From the NCBI RefSeq assembly GCF_016859285.1, contig NC_053422.1:13442501-13506500 (forward strand): a DNA stretch of 64,000 nt, written 5' to 3'. Positions 13,666-24,815 of this stretch are shown piece after piece (positions within the stretch are counted from its first letter, which is position 1; the number at the start of each line of letters is the position of its first letter). The notes under the pieces are model-generated. The model was not told the DNA's origin. It worked only from the letters and a program-made list of their open reading frames with translations, and did not search any database. The stretch is from Xiphias gladius. Its lineage: Eukaryota > Chordata > Actinopteri > Istiophoriformes > Xiphiidae. The translations under genes and the position numbers were made by a program.

Positions 13666-13759
13666 TCCCCGTTAGTTTGATAAGCAGACTAAAAGTTGTC
13701 TGTAATCGATATTTTTATAACAATGAGTCAAATGACAACATGAAAACAGTCACCTCAAT

Positions 13760-14480
13760 CTGCAGCTACCCTTGGCTTTACAAAACTCTATATTGAGCTT
13801 CAGCTCCTTGTTTGGCTGTCCGACCCTTGTAGCGTTGTTTTTGGCTACAGCAGGCAACTATTTTCTGTGAAAAAGCTCTGAAATCCCACTGCTCAGCAAC
13901 AAACAGCAGACAGACCCATTAGCAACAAGCTGGTGAACATAGTGGAGCATTTAGCAGCCAAAGAGCCATCCATTTCCCTCAGGAGTTGGTAGAGACCAAA
14001 AACAGAGCTAAAAGAGTGAATATTGGAATTAAATTCATCTGATGGACATAAACACGACTCCAAACGAATGATAATGTTGCTCCTTAACTCCAGTGTGTAA
14101 ATGTGTAAATAAGCAACTGTTTGCTAAAAGGTTTAAGTCATATCATCTAAAAAAGTATAATGTCAATGTTGTGTTCACAACTGGTTTCCGCTGCTCCCAA
14201 CTGGCCGAAAAAATGCAGTTATTGCAGGTTAAAGGTTAACACTACAGCCTCTGAAAGCTACTGGCTCTAGAATCCACTAGTTCTTTTCTTTTTCACAGCA
14301 GAGTATGGTAGGAAAAGCACAGATGTTTCTAACAACATTAACAATGGCTCAGTTCTATCCAAGTGTCCCAGTAAATCATGACAGTGAGCCAGCATGAATA
14401 ACACCAGGACCCTGAAACTGGAGCAGCTGAATGGAATTCAGCCAACACTGATTTTTTGAATTATTTGCACCTGTGCTTTT
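13760..14480. repeat. Dispersed repeat D relics between prpf39 and ubxn1
   Basis: The stretch 13770-14130 contains words I know from many copies in percomorph genomes (GTGGAGCATTTAGCAGCCAA, CAACTGTTTGCTAA). The segment 14290-14450 (ACATTAACAATGGCTC, CACCAGGACCCTGAAAC) recurs at about 44780-44930 in this window. It has no coding capacity. The class was not assigned. It fills most of the convergent prpf39/ubxn1 spacer. Confidence 0.5.
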
Positions 14481-14799
14481 GCATGTCCTATTTTGTATGT
14501 CATAGAGTTTCAGCTCACTAGAGGTTTTAAAACCCAGTGGGCAGTACCGAGGAAGTGTGTGGTAGAGAAGTCAATTATGACAGGATTTCAGTTTAATGTT
14601 CTGTCAGTCTTCAACAAGCTCCCCTTTGAGATCAAATCTCTCAATTTGGCCAAATCTAATGAGTCTACATGAATTTAATGATTTTTTTGGGACATAACTG
14701 AAAGTAGAGAATATCACCTTATTATAACCTTATCATCTTATTTTAGGGAGGGTTACGTAAGTGATTTTTTTTAGAAAATTCAGTCGAACATCGTAATTC

Positions 14800-15390
14800 T
14801 CCAAGTCGGCTTTATTGTAAGTAGATTCTTGGTGATTATGTAGACATAATATATTTATGTCAATATATTTTAACTTATAAAAAAAACTGGCAAAGTAGAA
14901 TGTCACAAAATCAGGAAGATTGCAGGGATTAAATTTAAGGCCCTTTCAGAACTAATCGAGTAGGTCTTGTGTGGTGCTTTGCTGTGTAAGGATCAGGTTA
15001 ATTGTGTTGCTGGAACCATGAGCAGTGCTCCTTGGAGTATTATCAGTCAGAAGCCAGCTATCTTCACTTTGTTCTTGGTCGGTAAAAGTGACTGTCAAGC
15101 TCATTGCACACACCAGTGAAATCAGCCCAGAAAGACAAGGGGCTGCATTCAGTTAGTCTTGAAAACAAAAAAACATTTTTCCTCATAACTTATCCAGATC
15201 TTAATTTTAAGAGCTTTTACACATCTGAACACAGCATTCAGCTCCATCTCTACTTTAGTTCAGTTAGCTGGCTTATTGAATGATACTAAAAAGGTGGCCG
15301 CTCTGTTCCTGGATCAGTCTGTTTCTGTTGTCTCTGGTGGTGATGTAGTGGAAGTGGTGAGGTAGGCTCACAGAGCAGATCCTCCTGATC
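14800..15390 (-). other. ubxn1: Likely ubxn1 3' UTR
   Basis: Sequence downstream of the ubxn1 stop on the minus strand. A minus-strand AATAAA lies at 14811-14816, which would give a 3' UTR of about 0.6 kb. Nothing else is recognised. Confidence 0.45.
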
Positions 15391-16742
15391 TCACTTCTTG
15401 GTAACAACCAGCACAGCTGAAGGCACCAAACCTAAAAAGACAGAAACGAGAGGATTTTGGAAAAAAAGGTCAGATACAGTCTGTAGTTGTCTGAGCACAG
15501 CAAACCTGTGTGATGTGAACAGAGTCTTTTAGTTCCTACAGAAGGTATTCCACTCAGAATGTAGTGATTGAAGTCTACAGTACCTGACAATTTGGAAACT
15601 ACAATAAGGGATTACGGAGAATTAACATTATTAATTTATTTTTAAAAAAAAGCTGTTATCACATTTATGTAAACTCCATGTTTGATTGATAAATATTGCC
15701 CACATTTACACCTGGTATAAACGTGATCTGAACAATGGGCCTATTCATTTACAACTGGAATTAATGAGCATTCTCGGTACCTCGATTCTGCAAACACAGT
15801 GACCAGATCTCAATACACAATTAAAGAAGGTGGAGCTTGTGGACACAGTGCAGCGCTTCGTAAGATTCATTTTTTGAGAGGGGAATTTTGGCCCTCAACA
15901 GACAGTATACGGTACAGTGCCATACAGGAAAGGGAAGGGAGGGGGGTGGGGGTGTAATGCATCAGACCCCTGGATTTGAAACACAGACATTTCTGTTTAC
16001 ATGATACATGTCTCAGCATCTTGGCCATAGTTTCTTTTCCACACTGCACATACAGCACATCTGTCAGCACCTCCGGCAAGGCCTACGTCAAACAACATAC
16101 ACCAGACTGCAGTGGAAAAACATTAAAATTCAAAGTTAAATGATCCTGATCTGCCAAAATTGAATGGGTTGTTCCCTTCCCATCCCTCCACCAAGCTGGG
16201 TACAAATTGGTTCAGTACTTTTTGTGTAATCCTGCTGACAAATAAACAAACAAACAGACACGGGTGATCACTTGACCTCCTTGGTGGAGGTAAAAATGCT
16301 CCTAGCTGCGGTTGTCCAGTAAGTCCTATCAATGCTATATCATGCGACTCACAGCCTTCTTGAATCTCACCATGTGCTCTCCATAAAAATACCATCCCAT
16401 GGCCCAGTGCTCACCCAGCTCTTTCAGGGGCTTCTCCATGTCCAGTTCGGTGTAGACGTGACGGGGGTAGGGCGACAGCAGCGTGAAGTCCTGACCCTCA
16501 GGTGTGTTGCCGTTCATCTGCACGTAGACGCGCACTGCCGCCAGCGGCTCCTGGGCCTTGAAGACTGTCGTGATGGTCGAGCCATCCAACATGCGAACCT
16601 TGCAAGCGCAGAGGGGAAGTGAAAAGAGTCAGCGAGTAGCGAGTGGAGGAAGAGAAGAAGTTGCATGGATGAGCCATCTTTAAAATCACCATGTTTAAAT
16701 TTTACAATTTCATGCCAAAAAAATACATTGTTTCATTAAACC

Positions 16743-16774
<32 letters not shown>

Positions 16775-19209
16775 TCAATGTCTGTTTGTCTCACACTAAA
16801 AAATTAGTTTACACTAGTGATGGGTCCTAAATGTCTGTGCTGTTTCAGAAGGGACAAACTTAATTCTGTATTATCTATTGACTACAAAGGTTAGACAGAA
16901 AACAAAAGATGCAAAACAAGTATGAATGAAGGTGGTACCTGTATCCTGGACTCATCATACTCCTTCTTAGTAGGTGGAGGACCCTGACTGGTGGGTGATG
17001 AGGGACTGGGCTGGGCAAGCTGGGATGTTGCAGCCGTGCTCGGTGTTCCTCCGCCTCCAAACTAGACAAGGGGAAAAAAAAAAAACAATCATCAAGTGAT
17101 TGGTTCCCGTAGAAGTTGTAATAGAAAGAAATGGGAAGTGAACAAGACAAAGAGGAAAACCGAACAACACCGATGACAGGTACCTTTTGCGCTCTCTCCT
17201 CTCTGTCACGTGCTATCTTCTCTTTAACCCTTTGCCTGACAGGAATAAGGACAAGCAACACAAAAACAATAAGGATTTGCAACATATGGCAGTTTGGTGA
17301 AGGTGCCTGTTCATGTTTGTTCATTTCTATTTGCAAGTTGTCACTTATTTTTGATCCTAGACTCTGAGTTTCTCTTCTGGTACAGTGCCATGAGATTCCC
17401 ATCTGAAGCTTTTCCTAATAATAGTATTTCTACTATTATCTAAGTTGATTTTTTTTTTCAGCAATTCATGACGAGTAATGAATAATGATGTAAAAATAAA
17501 ACAAATATACAATACATTCCAGAGGGAGGTCATGAACATATTTTTAAAAAAGTGGAAAAATCGTTGGATCATTTAGGTACTTTATTGTTTTATTGCAGCT
17601 TAAACACGATAAACTGGTTGATGTCCCTGTACAAAAAGTCAATTACCATTACCTGAACCTACATTTCCTTTCTCAGAGATGTGTTTTAATAAAAACCTTA
17701 CCTTGCCAGTTTGTCCTCCATCTTTTCTCTCCTGCGCTGCTCAGCTAGCTTCTTCATATCATCATCCTGTAGCTTTTGGCGGATCTGCTGCAGCTCTTGG
17801 CCCTGCCTCCTCCGCTGCTTCTCCCTCTCCACCTCTTCTGCCCGTTCTCGCTCTCTTCTCTCTGCCTGCTTCACCCGCATCAGTTCCTCTAGCCTGGAAA
17901 AGACACACCGACACAGAACATCAGCTTACCTACAATGAGGCTCGGGCTTTTTCAATTTTTTCACTGTCTCTAACAAAGAGTATCTCCACCTCATGCTTAA
18001 TTCCTAGACACAAATGAACTGTCTCAGGCTATATTTTTTTACACTAAATCTGTATCTTCATTAAAAGCTGCCGTGTGTGCACTCTGACCTCTTCACTTGC
18101 TCACGTTTCTCCTCCTCTGTCATTGGCTGCTTTGAATCCTCATCATTCTCATAGTCTCCACCTGCTGTCTCTGAAGCCAAAACAAAAGGACATGAGAAAC
18201 TGAAAGAAAAAGAAACAGAGGAAGAGAGAAAGAGCAAACTTTTGTATGGTATTGAAATGTCTTACGGTCAACTACAAACCAAAGCAACAGTCGCATGCTG
18301 ACATAACAGGCTTATCTAACCCACACACTTGACACCACAAACCTTAAAACCTTAGTTTGAAAAACCAATGATACACGGCGGGAATTAGAAACTAACTAGC
18401 TGAAATCAAATTATGTTCAGTGTAAATTAACAGTGACTGCCACTTAATTTTTACCAAAGCTACTTAGATTGTATCTCATTTAAAGTTGGAAATGACATGT
18501 TAAGGAACAAGTCACTGACAAAAACAAATTTATATTTTCTCATGGTATGTGTCATTGTACTGCTCATCCCCCGTGACTTTTATAGTGGTGTCCGTCATGT
18601 TTCCATCACACTATCAAGGGAATTCCTGCCCCCAGAAAGCACAACACGCAGTGACCTTCAGCGGTGTCGGCTAGTGTCGGCTGTTCCGTGCTGGACTGGC
18701 TGTCTACTTCTCCTCCCAGGACGTTTCCCACAGGCGGCACAAAGGGCTCATCAATGTCAGGGTCGTTCTCATGCTCCATTAACCTGAGGAAAGCACATCC
18801 CAGAGGAAAGGCAAGGGCTGAACTGTTGTGATTAAAAGAGTCCGAAAAATGCCGGAAAATGAGGAGCACCGGGTGGCTTTACAAGGGAGACGTGGGAGTG
18901 GTGAGCTGGACTGTGGCAGTGAGGACTATTTTAACCTGGGCAGCTCCTGTGTCCGTGAGACTCACCAGTCCATGGCTTGTTCTATCCCCTGGTTTCCCGT
19001 GTTGGCCACCGCCTTTTCCCTGAAAACACCAACAGAGCAGGACAAGCAAGGTTACTATAATGTCAGACAGTTTTACTTTCACTTTTCACCAGTGTCACAT
19101 CTACAAAACCATATTAACCAGAATCGGTTTTTGGATGGGGTTTTACTCACGCTCTGTTTCTCTCAAAGCCCATCTCCAGCAGGCTCTCTAGTGTTGTTAG
19201 CTCTGACAT
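15391..19209 (-). CDS. ubxn1: UBX domain-containing protein 1 (UBA/UBX adaptor of p97)
   Basis: Nine coding exons on the minus strand keep frame: 19151-19209, 18966-19019, 18656-18783, 18089-18170, 17702-17893, 17184-17235, 16939-17061, 16415-16598, 15391-15431; 304 aa (human about 297). An N-terminal UBA domain ([20 protein letters not shown], then [20 protein letters not shown]) binds ubiquitin. A highly charged Arg/Glu/Gln coiled coil follows at about residues 95-190, then a C-terminal UBX domain at about 222-304 ending [12 protein letters not shown]. The family links ubiquitylated clients to p97/VCP and restrains ERAD and NF-kB/RIG-I signalling. The last exon is tiny (13 codons with stop), about 1 kb from exon 8; reading through the exon 8 donor adds an unrelated 25-residue tail. 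The loop normally FPR reads YPR (274-276). Confidence 0.95.
16743..16771 (+). repeat. Poly(A) run
   Basis: An uninterrupted run of 29 A (plus strand) in ubxn1 intron 7; on the transcribed minus strand it is poly(T), about 145 nt upstream of the exon 8 acceptor. Confidence 0.9.
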
Positions 19210-20738
19210 TTTGACCTGAAACGGATTGTATACATGCCAGTACATTAACAAGAAAATCACTACTTTCGTTTTTTGTCACATTGTTGCACTATCGTTATAA
19301 AAAGCAAGTCACAAAAACACACGCTTTAGCACACTGAAATTACTGCCCAGTCAATACAACAGCTCATGACTTTTCTTTGGCTCAGTCCTGTGTAAAAGAG
19401 CTGCATTACCATTGTAGTGAAAGAACTATGAATAGAACTATGAATGCAAATATTACCCATTCCTTGACTAGCAGCCTGACAAAACACTTCTTTACTTGTT
19501 CTCTAGTTGCAGCTATTCAATATCACAACTGACGTTATGCTGAGAGCTAAAATTAGCATTAATGTGGCTAACGTTCAAAATGCGAAAGCTAGCTGGGAAG
19601 CCTCGCTGGCTAGCACGATTAAAAACGATCGGGATCTCTCATAAACTATCCATCACTTTATCTGTTAATGTTTGTCCGTTTGTTACACGTTAAGGCACAC
19701 AGAAGTTTTATAATCTTTCCCATAGAGGTAATATCAGCTAATATACTCATGATGACAACGTTAGTTAGCTACTCACACATCAGCCAACACCGCTTCGGCA
19801 GTACGGGAGCCCACATGGGTCAACGAGAACAGCACGAGAATAGCGTATGTATAATCTATCTATAATGTATCTGATAGCCACCATACCCTATATTAATGAA
19901 ACTTGACATTATCGAGATATTTTTGTTGAATTTACTCTGCTGAAATGTTTTTCAAAAATTGAGAAGAATTTCATTCACCAGCATAAAGAATAAAGCATAT
20001 AAAGTGCAATATTTGCCTCCGAAATGATGTGGAGTAAAAACATAAAGCACGATAAATTGGACATACTCTAGTTAAGTACAATTACCTTAAAACAGTACAG
20101 TACTTGAGTAAGTGTACTTCGTTACTTCCCTCCACCACCATTCACAGTGTTTCAGTGTTCTTTGTTTTTAAAGAAATATCCCTTAGGCTGATGCTGTGTC
20201 TTGGTCTTATTCACCAGCACAGCTACCGAAGTACATTATCAGAAGAGGCTGAACTGAATTGAACCTTTTCAGTTTCTTTCATTTTTTGAAAAATGTTACA
20301 GCAGGGGCAGGAAGCTGACAGACTGAATGAAGAGGCCGAAGAGTGAAGGGGCGAACTCGAAGAGGTCTGAGGCCGGATGGAGTCTCTTGTTGGACGCTCT
20401 CCATCTTGTATGATTGAATCCCATCGTTATGTGTCTGTGTGTGTTCAAATAGAATATGATTAGCCAGGTTTTATGGGCAGGCTGGGTCGGTTACATATTT
20501 ACAGTAAGTGTAATGATTAATTTGTTTCCTCTCCCCCACACAGTCTTAAGCAGCCCTCATCGACAAGTCTACCATTACTCAGGGGACAGAATTGCATGTC
20601 CATCTGTTCTCTTCTGTCTTACTTCTTTTCTCGTTTAAAAGTTTGCCCACTGTTTTTTGTCTATTTGTTTGGCCCGCTTTTCTTACACTTTCGTTGATTT
20701 TTTTTTTTTTTTTTTCATTTTTCCCTTTTTTCTCTCAG
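19210..20738. other. ubxn1 upstream region
   Basis: The sequence is promoter-side and 5' UTR, AT-rich, with GCTAGC/GCTAAC words around 19550-19620 and no TATA box that I would trust. A short relic of repeat E lies at 20035-20145 (AAGTACAATTACC, GTACTTGAGTAAGTGTACTT). No coding region is convincing; open frames here are short and lack homology that I recognise. Confidence 0.4.
20035..20145. repeat. Repeat E relic, copy 2
   Basis: Contains TTAAGTACAATTACCTTAAA and AGTACTTGAGTAAGTGTACT and ends CTTCCCTCCACCACC, matching one end of the repeat family seen at 52180-52615. Confidence 0.5.
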
Positions 20739-20779
20739 ACTTAATGACTGAAATGAGCCTCATGTGCAGTGAGTACTTG
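20739..20779 (+). other. Exon-like segment, unassigned
   Basis: A 41-nt segment lies between a very strong acceptor (long T/C tract ending TCTCTCAG at 20738) and a strong donor (TTG|GTGAGTATG at 20780). Its open frame would encode LMTEMSLMCSEYL. It could be an exon of an unannotated transcript or an upstream ehd1 exon, or simply chance. No partner exon was found. Confidence 0.2.
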
Positions 20780-23275
20780 GTGAGTATGAACTTTTTTATA
20801 TACATTTCAATGTGATGAAATGAACTGAAAATGAGTAATCAAAGAAACTGTTTCCTTTCATCATATATTAGTCATTTTACATTTAATTGGTAGACTGTGG
20901 GACGTATGTAGGACAGTTCTAGCTTGCATGTAAACCAAGATCGTGAGTTTTGTATTTTGTATTGATTAAATATTTACTGTTCACCCATTCTGCCAGCAAC
21001 CTGAGCAACTAGTCTCTGGGAGTACATCCATTTTGTTTGATCAGTAGAACCTCAATCAAAGATCAGCCTCTGAATAAATTTGCCACCTCATTTGAAATGA
21101 ACTGAATGGCTATAAAGAGAGACACAAAATGACTCTTAAGGAAATTCATGAAATGAGTGAAAACTGTATTGAAGTCCAAATGCTTCTTGATGGAGTCACT
21201 GGTTGCCAGGCAACAAACGTGCTTTCATTCTGTAAATTAGGTTGTTGGATGATTGAAATTAATTTGAACAGCTGTGAATGGAGCTAAAATCAACTTTTCA
21301 TATTTAATTTCGGTAACAGAGAGGGTCGTCCTCTTCAACATTCTTGCACCTGTTATATCTGTCCATAAACCATAACATCTGTTGTCAAGGGCGAATTTTA
21401 AGATTGACTGAAATATAATCTGTTCGGGACTTTAAAGGTAATCTCTGTAGATTATGACTCTGAAGCCCACCTAATCCTGTGAAAAGGGTAGGTGTGAAGA
21501 TGTCTACAGGTATTGAGTAAACCCTGCAGCACAAGAGTCTTGTTTAAAATATGACACTTCTTCTGAAACTGGATTTCCTGTCACAGAAATGACCTGATCA
21601 GATTCTCTGTCCAGATTTCATATTAAAGTGCTTTCATCATAAACACATTCATTTTCATTTGAGTGCAGAGATTCATAATAGAGAGTCTAAATGTTCTGTC
21701 AGTGGAATTATCTGTTTAAAAAAACTGGCAAAGTCAAGGGAGACAATAGGGGTGAAGGTCTCTTTAGTCTACCCTTAAACTGCTTTATGGCTCTGTTTTT
21801 TACAGATGGCGAGGGTTAAGGGTCAAAGCTCAGTCAGGATAAGTTTAGAGAGATTCTGAGAAACTAAGGAGATGAGGTTTACACAACGAAATGATGCATG
21901 CTCCTGTTTATTGCTTGTCTTTGAAGCCTTATCAATGCCTATATGTAAAAGATTAATTTTAACAGACTAAAGACCAAAATTCATTTGCTGGGATGACACT
22001 CCCTTTTGACTCCACACTTTCACTGAGTGAATAACCCGGATTTTATTGGAGTCATAAGGTAACATCTAACCTTAGAAGCAGTAAATACCAAGATCAGGAG
22101 ACACAAGGCTGTGGTGGATGATATTTTACTAACTATTTATAAGGTGTGGGTTGCATTATCACATGATGGCTCGGATATAAAATCTGCAGTAAAATGATTT
22201 GAATTCATGTAGTCAGTGAGGCCAGACCAAAAGAGGGCAGTATTATTTCATATGTGGGAAAACTTTTATGACACTAGTGCCATGTAGGTTAAGTATGTAG
22301 TCTTATGAAATGCTTATCTATGAACCTTAGTTGGGATCAGGCAGTTTAAGACTGTAGTAACAATAATCCAATAATTCTAGCCTCTCCTGGGGACTTGAAC
22401 AATTCACACACCATATACCACACACACCAAAGGTCAGAGGAGCATGTGTTATGTGCATTTTAGTTATCAACTGAACATAATCACGTAAGGATAATCACAA
22501 TCGAACCTTGAAGTAACCTCATTCTCTTCATGGCACTGAATGGTAGATGTCAGCAGAAAACTGTAAAACCGGTCCCGTGGTGAAATAAATACTATTTTTT
22601 TCTTATGGCCCACGAGTGCTGTCAGCTGTGTTGGTTCTGTGGGTCTCACCAGCTGTAACAGCATCTCCATATGGAAAAAACTCTGGTTTCCAGTGGAGCT
22701 GCTGTTATCTGTGGAGAGACACCTCTTGTCATCGAAACACTGCTGGGACTCTGTAACTTACAGTGGACACATCTGATTTTCAAAAGTTAATGTGTTGTCT
22801 TCATTAACTCAGCTATTAGTTGTTTTTCCATTCAGTTTAATTTTCATGCTTATTTCTGTGCAGGTTGCTCTTTGTGATAAAATAAAGCTAATCCTGTAAA
22901 TCCTGTATAACTGTCTCTCTGTTTCTTTACAATCCTGTTTGAACAGAGAAAACACAAGATGATGCTGAGGGGCTCCTTCTTAGTCTTTTAATTACATGTG
23001 AGTGTGTGAGTGTGTGTGTGTGTGCGTGTGTGTTATTTGTGTGTATGCAATTTGATATAGCAATCTGAAATTAAAAACGTAACTACATGTCGCCTATAAA
23101 GGCAACATTTCTAGTTAATGGTAATAAGTGACTGGGAGCTCCCCTTACATTAATGAATGAATGAATTTATATTTTTGTTCAAGTGTCATACACCCAAAGC
23201 TGCCCAATCTGCATGAATTTACAAGATTTTCAATTTCAGTGTTGAAAATTTGAATGAATATTACTACTGCTATAA
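20780..23275. other. Gene-free spacer between ubxn1 and ehd1
   Basis: No gene was supported. It is AT-rich single-copy-looking DNA, with a short TG microsatellite near 23000-23035. Confidence 0.4.
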
Positions 23276-24240
23276 CAGGTCAGTTCAAGTGCCTCATTAT
23301 ACTGATGTCCACAAAACAAAAGAACAGATCTGAGTCAACTTTTGATCCTTTGAAAGGTTTATAGTCTGACTCTAATATGTTCTTTTGTTTTGTTGAGATC
23401 AGCAGAATATATTCATTCATTTATGTCAGCAGAAATCCGTCAGAGACACAGAATTCTACAGAAACTGAAATGGAAAATGTGAAAAATACACATCACCCAG
23501 TCTGAGAAATTCACAGTATTAATTATGCGGAAAAAAAACCAACTGAAAAAGTAGGTATCATTGTGACCATATCTGTGTACAGTTAAATACAGGCATTTGA
23601 AATAAAATCCAAAACCACATATGAACATGAAAGCAACCCTTTTTTGTTAATGGTAAAAAAGTTACTGTAACTTTCACTGACATAAATGAATGAATGTATT
23701 CTGCTGATCTCAACAAAACAAAAGAACATATCAGAGTCAGTCTGTAAACCATTCAAAGGATCAAAAGTTGAAATTCAAACAAAGTGCAAAGCTACAGAAA
23801 GAAAATAATTAATAAATAAATGTAAGGCTTTCATTGAGTGTCATGCAAGAGGCTTACGAGACAAAAATGACATGGTACTGTATCCATAGGCTATATGTCA
23901 AGACATAGTATCAGATATAAATTTAACAAATTCAATTTATAAATGCTTTCATACTGACATAACTGCAGCACCATAAAATGCACCATAAAAGACAGGTGTA
24001 ACAGTAAGCCATCTCTTCAATTTCGACGTAGAAAAAAGTTGTAGTGAGAGGATGTTTTGGGCTGAAACTATCAATCAATCAAAGTATTAATTATAGTACT
24101 ACACTAAGAGGTCAATTCATGTGCCTCATTCTGTTGATTCCCACAAAACAAAATAAAAGATCAGAGTCAGACTATAAACGTTTCTTGGGTTCAAAACTGA
24201 AACTCCAAAACTGAAAAACGTGAAAAATACACCTCAACAA
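23276..24240. repeat. Local inverted and direct repeat complex upstream of ehd1
   Basis: Arm 1 (23335-23429) and arm 2 (23677-23771) are reverse complements, 95 nt each with about 5 mismatches by eye, around a 247-nt spacer. Both carry the word CAACAAAACAAAAGAACATA in one orientation. A third, direct partial copy lies at about 24107-24240 (GGTCAATTCATGTGCCTCATT vs GGTCAGTTCAAGTGCCTCATT at 23278). It may be a foldback or MITE relic or locally duplicated DNA. Confidence 0.8.
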
Positions 24241-24815
24241 CCCTTTTAAAGTGAGGGATATTTAAAATAAACAAAACACTGATAAATTGTGGAGTTTAAA
24301 GTTGGGAGCATAAACATACACTACTATATTGCTGTATAGTGGAGACCGGACTGGCTGGCATCGTCGAGGCTTTTATTGTGAATTATATGTCAGTTTTCCG
24401 GTATCCTTGAGCCAGCCTTCTTCCTTGGTGGGTTTCCCCAACTGACAGCCGGTCGCTAATAGAGTTAGCCAGCCGCTAAGAGGAGTTGTAACGGTATTGC
24501 AGTCGCAGTAGTGTAGCATTGGATTGTATCTTGTAACCTAAAGCTATATATTTATTTTGGAGCGCGACTGGGTGTCTCGGGTGAGCCAACGTCAGCTGAA
24601 GAGGGAGTCATCCGTGAATGACTGACTGAGTGTGTGGCTAGCTAGCGAAGAGGAGGGTGGGGACAAAAAAACTTCCAAGACCTCGCCCAGCCGTTGCTTC
24701 ATTCCAGCAGGCAGCTACTCTCTTGACGGTGTGAGAGATCCACACCACTAAACCAGATAACTATTCAAGGGGAGACTGACACGGTTGTGTCAACCAAGGG
24801 TAAAAATCAGTAAAC

